Source of the DNA: Deltaproteobacteria bacterium IMCC39146
Lineage (GTDB): Bacteria > Desulfobacterota > Desulfuromonadia > Desulfuromonadales > BM103
Direction of reading: 5' to 3'
Length of the DNA: 40,275 nucleotides
NCBI GenBank assembly: GCA_030005635.1
Contig: JARUHP010000030.1
Location: 1-40,275 of the forward strand
Shown here piece by piece: positions 25,241 through 31,956 of this stretch; position 1 is the first letter of the stretch; each line of letters opens with the position of its first letter. Below the pieces are notes generated by a model. It did no database searches and was not told where the DNA came from. It saw only the letters and a list, made by a program, of their open reading frames with translations. Made by a program: the position numbers and the translations under genes.

Positions 25241-26500
25241 TTAAGCTTTTGTCTTGTCATTTTTTTTGCCAAGGTTTTCAGCAAGCGTCCAGCCCAGTAA
25301 AGCTGCGCCTGCAGCGCCCATCTCTGGCAGAAGCACTGTACGGTCTGCACAATAAAGATTCTTGTCTATTCTGATCGGTAGTTTTGCTAAAGGTTTCATA
25401 GCGCGATCTGCCTGGTTGTTTGTCTTTGCTTCTGGAAGCAGAGAACTTTCAGAAAAGCGGTATTTTGCAAAAGGCAGAATTCCCTCCATCTGCAGTCGAA
25501 CCAGGGACTCTGATGACCTGGCATCAGTAACAATCAGACCACGTAACTCCTCTTCGTGTTCCTCTATTGCCATGCGCATTGGTAACTCTCCACCGCAGAT
25601 GACACGGCTGGCAAGAAGTGGCGATAGCTGACCTGCCAGGTTGCCGGTACGGTACACCGTTGGCGGTTCAGGCAGGGGGAGTCTGCTACTTTCCAGAGGA
25701 GCAAACTTGTCGATCCATTGCTTGTCGCCAAGCAGGAAGGTGTCTGCCGTAAAGGAACCGCCCGACTTGAATTGACCCCCTGTCCATTTGGAACCGTTGT
25801 AATCAAGCGAATTCAGCTCGTCGATTTGCCCCTTTGCTCCGTGAAACTGTTCAAATCGCTTGTTCAGCATTTCGCTGAAATCAGGCTCCTTAAGATTCTC
25901 CGGTCGTAATGTCTGAGTCCAGAGCATGGCCGCTCTGGCATAAGAAAGCTGTGTGACCCTGGTGGAGGAGAGGCCTTGAAGGAGGTCGATCAGAAAGCTT
26001 TTTGCCGCCCCGCTAAAACGTTCTATGCTTCGAGATACAGGCGTTTCCAGCTCTTGCCAGTTGATACGACGTTTAAGGCTGAGGAGCTTCAAGTGACCCT
26101 TTGCTTTCAGGGAAGGCCACGGCAAGCCACCACTCTCCCAGAAAAACTCCTCCAGCTTAAGGCCCTGGATCCGTAGCTCTTCAAGCCATTGGTTGACGGT
26201 TTTTCCATCATCACCGAACTCCCTGGATAATTCATCCTCGAGCTGTACGTCGCTGCTCAATGTGACTCTGGCTTTTTCAGAGATGACCTGAATCGGTTGC
26301 TGTGCAACAAAGCAGGCGCGTCCTCCAAGCACTCCGAGCAGCTTCTCCAGAAAGAGCGAGGAATGGAACCAGGCCGGTGCTTTAGCTTCGTGATTGCGTA
26401 AAAAGAGCACACTGTTGCCTTGCTTGGCGAGGAGCGCTGCTGCAATACGGGCGGCAACTGATCCGCCGATGATGACTATGTCGTAGTGTTTGCTGCTCAT
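25241..26500 (-). CDS. FAD/NAD(P)-binding Rossmann-fold protein, unknown role
   Basis: The 419-aa protein begins with a beta-alpha-beta dinucleotide fold, YDIVIIGGSVAARIAAALLAKQG, split at residues 6-28, and ends with NLYCADRTVLLPEMGAAGAALLGW, which resembles the C-terminal FAD-contact strand of amine oxidase/phytoene desaturase-type flavoproteins. The usual GxGxxG is changed to GGSVAA, so the third Gly is missing and FAD binding may be weak or lost. The middle has no motif I know. There is no signal peptide. It is a single gene between rpmB and a family A repeat; no function is suggested by neighbours. Confidence 0.65.
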   Translation of the reverse strand: MSSKHYDIVIIGGSVAARIAAALLAKQGNSVLFLRNHEAKAPAWFHSSLFLEKLLGVLGGRACFVAQQPIQVISEKARVTLSSDVQLEDELSREFGDDGKTVNQWLEELRIQGLKLEEFFWESGGLPWPSLKAKGHLKLLSLKRRINWQELETPVSRSIERFSGAAKSFLIDLLQGLSSTRVTQLSYARAAMLWTQTLRPENLKEPDFSEMLNKRFEQFHGAKGQIDELNSLDYNGSKWTGGQFKSGGSFTADTFLLGDKQWIDKFAPLESSRLPLPEPPTVYRTGNLAGQLSPLLASRVICGGELPMRMAIEEHEEELRGLIVTDARSSESLVRLQMEGILPFAKYRFSESSLLPEAKTNNQADRAMKPLAKLPIRIDKNLYCADRTVLLPEMGAAGAALLGWTLAENLGKKNDKTKA

Positions 26501-26555
26501 GATGTTGCTTATATTCGATTCGTTATTGTTGTAGAGAAAGTCTTGTCAGATGCAA

Positions 26556-26662
26556 GCGTAACGCAAAGGCGCAATGGGAAAGCAAGCAAGACGCAAAGGG
26601 TGAGTCCAGAGTCAAGGTCTGTTCTCTTAGCGTCTTTCTCTAACCTTAGCGTCTTTGCGTTA
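26556..26662. repeat. Dispersed repeat family A, locus 4
   Basis: The left arm is GCGTAACGCAAAGGCGCAA at 26556-26574, and the right arm TTAGCGTCTTTGCGTTA at 26646-26662, with two inner decayed arms (ACGCAAAGGG near 26591 and TTAGCGTCTTT near 26627). The element fills the gap between the divergent starts of the FAD-type gene and the end of DUF523. Confidence 0.85.
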
Positions 26663-26713
26663 AAATCTGACCGCTTAAATTGGGGATTGGCGCCATAGCT
26701 CCTCAGGCCACCG

Positions 26714-27193
26714 TTATTTAATATCCTCTTCCGAGATAATGTCTATCCCGGAGTTGAGAAGCAGTGCGCTGGTGACACCCACACCTGCAACTTTTTCCTC
26801 GCCCAGATAAACCCTGTGCACACCACAAGAAGGGCTGCCCTCTTTCAATAACGCCCTGCGGCAACCACTTAAACCGGCAATCTCCAGGGTCATCTTTGCG
26901 CCACGGCAGAAAATGGCATTCATCGACAAGCCCTTCTCTGATACCGCTTCACCGTTACCTGTGAGAACTGCCCGGCCATCTCCCGACTGGAAAAAGGTCT
27001 TGTCCCTGGGGGTTGTCATGCCGGCAAGTTGTTCCGGACAGACCGGGATTGGCGTCAGCTTCTCACGTTGCAGGTAATCGAGAACCTCCTGAGAACGTTT
27101 GGTTTTGCCGTCATAGCGGGTCGGCAATCCCAGCAGGCAGGCGCTGACCAGGATTGTTTCACAGTTTTTTGGGGTGAGCTCTTCTTTGTCCAT
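26714..27193 (-). CDS. DUF523 family protein
   Basis: The 159-aa cytoplasmic protein has the family's three signatures: VSACLLGLPTRYDG near the start, PVCPEQLAGMTTPRD in the middle, and LLKEGSPSCG before the end, with conserved cysteines that suggest metal or cluster binding. The biochemical role of the family is not established. It starts eight bases after the purN stop on the same strand with no obvious ribosome binding site, so it is probably translated by coupling with purN. Confidence 0.9.
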   Translation of the reverse strand: MDKEELTPKNCETILVSACLLGLPTRYDGKTKRSQEVLDYLQREKLTPIPVCPEQLAGMTTPRDKTFFQSGDGRAVLTGNGEAVSEKGLSMNAIFCRGAKMTLEIAGLSGCRRALLKEGSPSCGVHRVYLGEEKVAGVGVTSALLLNSGIDIISEEDIK

Positions 27194-27201
27194 GGGAACA
27201 A

Positions 27202-27864
27202 TCAGTCTGCGACGGCAGGGTTGACCAGGGCGGTTGTCTCAACAACACCATCCGGGTCGATTTTGACCTGACGACCGTTGATGTGAACACGACCTTCGGC
27301 AATCAACTGGATGGCGCGAGGGTAAATTCGGTGCTCCTGTTCGAGAATGCGGGCGGCAAGGGTGTCGGCATCATCATCGGCAAGGATCGGTACGACCGCT
27401 TGCATAATGATGGGGCCTGTATCAACGCCACCGTCGACAAGATGCACTGTGCAGCCGGAAAAGCGTGCCCCGTAATCGAGTGCCTGCTGTTGCACATGCA
27501 GCCCAGGAAAAGCCGGCAACAGGGCTGGATGCATGTTGATAATAAGCTCTGGGAATGCGTCGATGAAGGTCTGGGTGATGATGCGCATAAAGCCTGCCAG
27601 CACGACCAGCTCGACACCGGCTTCCTGCAGGGCTTTGACGACGGCATTGTCAAAGTCTTCACGTTGGGAAAAATCTCGATGATTGATGCAGAGTGTCGGT
27701 ATCCCGGCACTGCTTGCACGGTCCAGAGCGCCGGCGCCGGGATTGTTGGTGATGACAACAGCGATCTCGGCAGCCAGGCTGCCGTCCATACAACGATCGA
27801 TGATCGCTTGCAGGTTTGTGCCGCCACCCGAGGCCAGAACACCAATACGTAACAACTTTGACAT
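27202..27864 (-). CDS. purN: Phosphoribosylglycinamide formyltransferase
   Basis: PurN moves a formyl group from 10-formyltetrahydrofolate to GAR, the third step of purine synthesis. From the ATG at 27864, which has GGAG seven bases upstream, it has 220 aa. Motifs are VLASGGGTNLQAIID, the catalytic NMHPALLPAFPG with Asn and His, and the catalytic Asp in HLVDGGVDTGPII. A TTG at 27882 would add six residues. purM lies 105 bases upstream on the same strand, giving the order purM-purN-DUF523. Confidence 0.96.
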   Translation of the reverse strand: MSKLLRIGVLASGGGTNLQAIIDRCMDGSLAAEIAVVITNNPGAGALDRASSAGIPTLCINHRDFSQREDFDNAVVKALQEAGVELVVLAGFMRIITQTFIDAFPELIINMHPALLPAFPGLHVQQQALDYGARFSGCTVHLVDGGVDTGPIIMQAVVPILADDDADTLAARILEQEHRIYPRAIQLIAEGRVHINGRQVKIDPDGVVETTALVNPAVAD

Positions 27865-27909
27865 GGAGTTTCTCCAGAACAACGATGAATAATACTCAAT
27901 TGCAAGCTT

Positions 27910-27920
27910 GGGACAGTCCC
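27910..27920. repeat. Family D palindrome GGGACAGTCCC
   Basis: The 11-base palindrome lies between purM and purN. Close relatives occur at 34611-34621 (GGGGCTGTCCC) and 37276-37286 (GGGACTGTCCC), all in gaps after genes. Such palindromes resemble the REP sequences spread by IS200-like transposases, but no such transposase is in the window. Confidence 0.5.
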
Positions 27921-27969
27921 TGTGTACGCAGAAAGCCAGTCCCCAACCCCCAGCCCTCAGCCCGCGTTT

Positions 27970-29019
27970 TTAAACCAAATCTACCTGATTGCACTCGCCT
28001 TTACAGACGTCGATTTCGCCTATGATATAGGCTTCCTCGTTAAGGCCCTTCAGGCGTGAGATAATGTCGTCCGCAGACTCTTTTGGTACTACGAGAACCA
28101 TGCCGATACCATAGTTGAAGGTACGGAACATTTCCTTCTCTTCAATGTTGCCGGCTTCACGCAGAAGTTCAAAAAGGGGCAGTTTCGGCCAGGAGTCCTT
28201 TTTGATCACCGCTTTACAGTGGCGAGGCAGGATACGAGGAACATTTTCCAATAAACCGCCACCTGTGATGTGGGCCATGCCGTGGATTTCAAAATCACGC
28301 AGCAGGTTGAGGATTGATTTAACGTAAATTTTGGTCGGCCGCAGCATGGCGTCACCGAGGGACTCGTTGAGTCCGGGCAGGACGGTCTCGAGCCCTCCCT
28401 CCAAACGCTCCGTGGCAATACGCCGGGCCAGAGAGAAGCCATTTGAGTGCAAGCCGTTTGATGCGATACCGATGATTACTTCACCATCCTGAATGGTCGA
28501 ACCGTCTATGATGTTGTCGCGATCGACCACACCAACCGTAAAGCCGGCCAGATCGTATTCGCCTTCGCTGTAGAAACCGGGCATCTCTGCCGTTTCACCA
28601 CCAACCAGGGCACAGCCCGCCTGGCGACAACCCTCTGCTATGCCTTCAACGACCTCAGCGGCTTTTTCCGGAGCCAACATGCCTGTCCCCAGGTAGTCGA
28701 GGAAGAAAAGCGGCTCAGCGCCCTGTACGATGATGTCGTTAACGCACATGGCGACCAGGTCAATGCCGACGGTGTTGTGACGATTAAGTTCGAACGCCAG
28801 CTTCAACTTGGTGCCGACTCCGTCTGTCGAGGAAACCAGAACAGGGGACTTGTACTTGTCCTTGTTCAAGGCAAAGAGACCGCCGAAACCACCGATGTCG
28901 GTGAGAACTTCCGGGCGGTTAGTCGACTTGACCAGGGGCTTGATGATATCGACAAAACGATTACCGGCTTCGATATCTACGCCGGCGCCTTTATAGGTCA
29001 TACTGGAACGATCAGACAA
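27970..29019 (-). CDS. purM: Phosphoribosylformylglycinamidine cyclo-ligase
   Basis: PurM closes FGAM to AIR with ATP, the fifth step of purine synthesis. The frame is open far upstream, but the family start is near MTYKGAGVDIEAGN. The best start is a TTG at 29019, with AGGAG seven bases upstream, giving 349 aa (E. coli has about 345). Alternatives are ATG at 29034, whose first codons overlap that AGGAG, and ATG at 29001. Motifs include VSSTDGVGTKLKLA, GGETAEMPGFY and HITGGGLLENVPR. purN and DUF523 follow on the same strand. Confidence 0.96.
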   Translation of the reverse strand: MSDRSSMTYKGAGVDIEAGNRFVDIIKPLVKSTNRPEVLTDIGGFGGLFALNKDKYKSPVLVSSTDGVGTKLKLAFELNRHNTVGIDLVAMCVNDIIVQGAEPLFFLDYLGTGMLAPEKAAEVVEGIAEGCRQAGCALVGGETAEMPGFYSEGEYDLAGFTVGVVDRDNIIDGSTIQDGEVIIGIASNGLHSNGFSLARRIATERLEGGLETVLPGLNESLGDAMLRPTKIYVKSILNLLRDFEIHGMAHITGGGLLENVPRILPRHCKAVIKKDSWPKLPLFELLREAGNIEEKEMFRTFNYGIGMVLVVPKESADDIISRLKGLNEEAYIIGEIDVCKGECNQVDLV

Positions 29020-29031
29020 GGTTGTTCTCCT
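29012..29031 (-). promoter_or_regulatory. Ribosome binding site that sets a TTG start for purM
   Basis: On the minus strand AGGAG (about 29031-29027) is followed after seven bases by TTG at 29019. No such spacing exists for the neighbouring ATG codons. The site therefore favours a rare TTG start, which may keep PurM translation low. Confidence 0.6.
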
Positions 29032-29160
29032 CATATTAATGGGTAGCCACAATAAATAAAACACTGCCCTCAGGTTGTCAATTGCAAACCATGAAAAACG
29101 GCAGTAATCTCCCTCTTTACAGGTCGGCAGAGGTGACATATTATAGGCGGCCTTAAACAA

Positions 29161-29190
29161 GTGACTAGTGACCAGTGCCGAGTAACCAGT
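29161..29190. repeat. Short GTGACCAGT-type direct repeat
   Basis: The stretch contains GTGACTAGTGACCAGTGCCG then AGTAACCAGT, three or four imperfect copies of a 7-10 base unit. It lies in the gap between divergent purM and rimI. It is probably a small dispersed or slippage-prone repeat with no other copy seen in the window. Confidence 0.5.
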
Positions 29191-29241
29191 AAAACCTGTT
29201 CTAATGCCTCTAAGTTCTGGTCTTTTGAATGATGGGTCTTG

Positions 29242-29706
29242 ATGCAAACCTCACAGGAAAATTTACCTGCTGGCGACAGAATTACATTGATGCAACGGGA
29301 GGACCTGGCTGCCGTGCATCAGCTCGAGTGTACCAGTCAGGCGGATCCATGGAGCTCACAGCATTTTGTTGATGAACTTGAGTCCAGGGTTGCAACGTTC
29401 GACCTCTACTGGTGTGGTGAAGAGCTGGCCGGGTTTTTATGCAGCTGGCTGATTGCCGGAGAATTGCAGATCCAGAATCTGGCGACCTTGCCGCAGATGC
29501 GTCGACGGGGGATTGCGGCCAAGCTTTTAGCCCACGCTATCGAACGAAGCAAGAAACAAGGGCTAACGTCTGTCTGCCTTGAGGTTCGTGTTACTAATAA
29601 ACCGGCCATAACGCTTTACGAGCGTTTCGGTTTTACAACCGATGGGACTCGCCCCTCTTATTATTCCGATGGTGAAGATGCCCTGCTTATGACTTACCAG
29701 CTATGA
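29242..29706 (+). CDS. rimI: Ribosomal-protein alanine N-acetyltransferase (RimI-like)
   Basis: The 154-aa GNAT acetyltransferase has the acetyl-CoA-binding motif A, NLATLPQMRRRGIAAKLLAH, followed by CLEVRVTNKPAITLYERFGF and the tail YYSDGEDALLMTYQL, all typical of RimI, which acetylates the N-terminus of ribosomal protein S18. The ATG at 29242 is preferred; a TTG three bases earlier is also in frame. The ribosome binding site is weak. It is divergent from purM and followed by a family A repeat before pyrK. Confidence 0.88.
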   Translation: MQTSQENLPAGDRITLMQREDLAAVHQLECTSQADPWSSQHFVDELESRVATFDLYWCGEELAGFLCSWLIAGELQIQNLATLPQMRRRGIAAKLLAHAIERSKKQGLTSVCLEVRVTNKPAITLYERFGFTTDGTRPSYYSDGEDALLMTYQL

Positions 29707-29723
29707 TGCCTTCGTTTACTTTT

Positions 29724-29832
29724 CTCAACGCTGAGGCGCGGAGACGCAGAGAACCGGGTCAAGGTTGAAACGTTTTTAAAAGGTTAAGGGGTTTTCCTTT
29801 GTGTCTTTGTGTCTTTGCGCCTCTGTGTTGAA
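29724..29832. repeat. Dispersed repeat family A, locus 5
   Basis: The left arm (29724-29751) reads CTCAACGCTGAGGCGCGGAG and onward, and the right arm (29798-29832) contains GTCTTTGTGTCTTTGCGCC and ends TGTGTTGAA. The arms are inverted copies separated by 46 bases. This variant has CTCAACGC ends where other loci have TTAACGC. Confidence 0.83.
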
Positions 29833-29877
29833 TGCTTTTAGGTTGTTGTTTTTGAAATTACAGGAGAATAGGCCTTT

Positions 29878-30735
29878 ATGAAGAATTACAAGACCAAGAT
29901 TATTTCCAACCAGGAGATTTCGCCCGGTTATTTCCGGATGAAGATCCTGGCTCCAGGCTTTGGCGAAAATGCCCACGCCGGACAGTTTGTTATGTTTCGT
30001 GTGCAGCGCTCACTGCCGCCGCTCCTGAGGCGTCCTTTTGGCATCTTCCGCACCGGATTTTTGCCTGCCGATTGTGATGGCTTGCCACCGACAGAGTTTG
30101 TGGAGCTTGTCTACAAGGTCGTCGGCAGTGGCACCAGCATCATGGCGGAGCTTCATGAAGGTGACAAGGTTGAGCTGTTGGGGCCCTTGGGCAACGGTTT
30201 CGATTGCACCTCACGTAAAGGCGAGAAGATTCTGGTTGGCGGCGGTATCGGCCTGGTTCCGCTCTACATGCTGGCCGGAGAGTTGGTTGCCAACGGCTGC
30301 AAAGTGCGCCTGTTGATGGGTGGCCGGACCCGTGATGACATCCTGGCTGTTACTGAGTTCGAACGTCTCGGCGTAGAAACATACATCTCAACCGATGACG
30401 GAAGTCTCGGTGAAGCAGGTCTGGTGACCCAGGTTCTGGAGCGCAAGCTGCAGAAATATCCGGAGACAGAGGTCTTCACTTGCGGTCCCATGCCGATGCT
30501 TGCTGCGGTTCATGACATTTGTGTAAAGTACAAGACGCCTTTACAGGTCTCACTGGAAGAATCCATGGCCTGCGGTGTCGGTGCCTGTTTGGGCTGTGTC
30601 GTAAAAGGGGCAGGGCATACTGAAGAGAAACCAAGTTACCTCTGCTCCTGCAAGGTCGGCCCGGTTTTCAAGTCGCAATACCTGGATTGGAGTGCTCTTG
30701 GAAAAAAAGATAATGACTGTGGAGGGTGCGCCTGA
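29878..30735 (+). CDS. pyrK: Dihydroorotate dehydrogenase electron-transfer subunit
   Basis: PyrK carries FAD and a [2Fe-2S] cluster and passes electrons from dihydroorotate oxidation to NAD+, as partner of class 1B PyrD. The 285-aa protein starts with a ferredoxin-reductase-like barrel, has the FAD-contact block LLRRPFGIFR, the nucleotide-binding GGGIGLVPLYMLAGEL, and near the C-terminus the cluster ligands CGVGACLGC and the later C-x-C (LCSCKVGPVF). AGGAG lies about 11 bases before the ATG. Its stop overlaps the pyrD start (TGATG), so the two are coupled. Confidence 0.95.
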   Translation: MKNYKTKIISNQEISPGYFRMKILAPGFGENAHAGQFVMFRVQRSLPPLLRRPFGIFRTGFLPADCDGLPPTEFVELVYKVVGSGTSIMAELHEGDKVELLGPLGNGFDCTSRKGEKILVGGGIGLVPLYMLAGELVANGCKVRLLMGGRTRDDILAVTEFERLGVETYISTDDGSLGEAGLVTQVLERKLQKYPETEVFTCGPMPMLAAVHDICVKYKTPLQVSLEESMACGVGACLGCVVKGAGHTEEKPSYLCSCKVGPVFKSQYLDWSALGKKDNDCGGCA

Positions 30736-31676
30736 TGAGCGAGTTAAAGAAAGAAATTGTTAAACGGCCCGACATGTCCGTGGAAATTGCCGGCATTCAG
30801 TTGCGCAACCCGGTTATGCCCGCATCGGGGACCTTTGGCTATGGTGAAGAATATACGCCCTTTATCGATATGGAGAAAATCGGTGCCATCGTCACTAAAG
30901 GACTTTCCCTCAAACCGAAGGCCGGCAACCCAACGCCGCGTATCGCCGAAACCGTCAGCGGCATGCTTAACGCCATTGGTCTGCAGAATGTTGGTATCGA
31001 TGCTTTTATCCAACACAAGATGCCTTTCCTTCGCACCGTCAACACCCCGGTGATCGCCAACTTCTTTGGTAACACCCTCGAAGAGTATGGTGAGGTCGCC
31101 AAGCGACTTAACGATATCCCCGAGATTGCTGCAGGGGAGTTGAATATCTCCTGCCCGAACGTTAAACAAGGGGGCATTGTCTTCGGTACCGATCCGAAAG
31201 CAGCCAGCGAGGTGGTTGCCCTGGTCCGAAAGAATCTGCAAAAACCCCTGATCGTCAAGTTGACCCCTAACGTTACCGATATCACCGTTGTTGCCCGCGC
31301 CGTCGAAGAAGCCGGTGCTGATGCGATTGCCTGCATCAACACGCTCACCGGCATGTCGGTGGATGTGAATACACGCAAACCCCGTATCGCCAATATGACC
31401 GGTGGTCTCTCCGGCCCTGCCATCAGGCCCGTTGCCGTACGTATGGTCCACCAGGTTGTGCAGACGGTTTCGGTGCCGGTAATCGGTATCGGCGGCATCA
31501 TGAAGGCCATGGACGCACTCGAGTTCCTGATCGTCGGAGCCAAAGCGGTTCAGGTTGGTACGGCCAATTTCGTCGACCCAACGGCCATGATCTCAATCAT
31601 CGAAGGTATTGAAGAGTTTCTGGTTGAAGAGGGCATTGATGATATTCATGATTTGATTGGCAGTCTCAAGTTTTAA
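30735..31676 (+). CDS. pyrD: Dihydroorotate dehydrogenase, class 1B catalytic subunit
   Basis: PyrD oxidises dihydroorotate to orotate, the fourth step of pyrimidine synthesis. From the ATG at 30735, overlapping the pyrK stop by one base and with GGAGGG eight bases before it, it has 313 aa. The catalytic cysteine lies in NISCPNVKQGG, characteristic of the NAD-dependent 1B class, and other blocks are NPVMPASGTFGYG, KLTPNVTDI and IGIGGIMKAMDALEFL. An in-frame GTG at 30726 is less likely. The pyrK neighbour confirms the class. Confidence 0.96.
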   Translation: MSELKKEIVKRPDMSVEIAGIQLRNPVMPASGTFGYGEEYTPFIDMEKIGAIVTKGLSLKPKAGNPTPRIAETVSGMLNAIGLQNVGIDAFIQHKMPFLRTVNTPVIANFFGNTLEEYGEVAKRLNDIPEIAAGELNISCPNVKQGGIVFGTDPKAASEVVALVRKNLQKPLIVKLTPNVTDITVVARAVEEAGADAIACINTLTGMSVDVNTRKPRIANMTGGLSGPAIRPVAVRMVHQVVQTVSVPVIGIGGIMKAMDALEFLIVGAKAVQVGTANFVDPTAMISIIEGIEEFLVEEGIDDIHDLIGSLKF

Positions 31677-31680
31677 AACC

Positions 31681-31724
31681 GGTACGGGGTACGAGGTACG
31701 GGGAACGAGGTACGGGGAACGAGG
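31681..31724 (+). repeat. Dispersed repeat family C, tandem copy
   Basis: Three or so imperfect units of GAGGTACGGGGAAC run directly after the pyrD stop. A related sequence in inverse orientation, CACGTACCGCGTATCACGTT, lies at 31921-31948, so the family A element between them is bracketed by family C arms. Confidence 0.75.
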
Positions 31725-31801
31725 AGAAGTTTAAGTATTTCCTAACGATTACGGGTACATATGGTAGAATGTTTGGGTGTTGAAGACCATTCAAGCCTTT
31801 T

Positions 31802-31914
31802 TTAACGCAAAGGCGCGAAGAGGTAGAGAAAGCCCGCAAAGAAAACCACTTCAAAAAGCGAGAATAGTCACCCTTTGCCTCTTTTCTGGCTTTTCTTAGC
31901 GTCTTTGCGTTAAG
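31802..31914. repeat. Dispersed repeat family A, locus 6 (inverted pair)
   Basis: The left arm (31802-31832) starts TTAACGCAAAGGCGCGAAG, and the right arm (31890-31914) ends TTAGCGTCTTTGCGTTAAG. The centre contains CCACTTCAAAAAGCGAG, which resembles the centre of locus 2 (CGCTTCAAAATTTTAG). The element is nested between two family C arms. Confidence 0.88.
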
Positions 31915-31920
31915 CTTTTC

Positions 31921-31948
31921 GCGTTCCACGTACCGCGTATCACGTTCC
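31921..31948 (-). repeat. Family C arm, inverse orientation
   Basis: Read on the minus strand this is a relative of the ACGAGGTACGGGGAACG units at 31681-31724. Its last bases, CCGAGGT, lie five bases before the ATG at 31957 and may serve as that gene's ribosome binding site. Confidence 0.6.
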
Positions 31949-31956
31949 GAGGTCCT

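Noticed and set aside
29020-29247. 76-residue N-terminal extension of purM
   Set aside because: The extension is unlike PurM, crosses a repeat and the divergent promoter region, and the ribosome binding site supports TTG at 29019.
30744-31543. Two antisense open frames of about 235 aa
   Set aside because: Both are shadows of pyrD, which has intact catalytic motifs.
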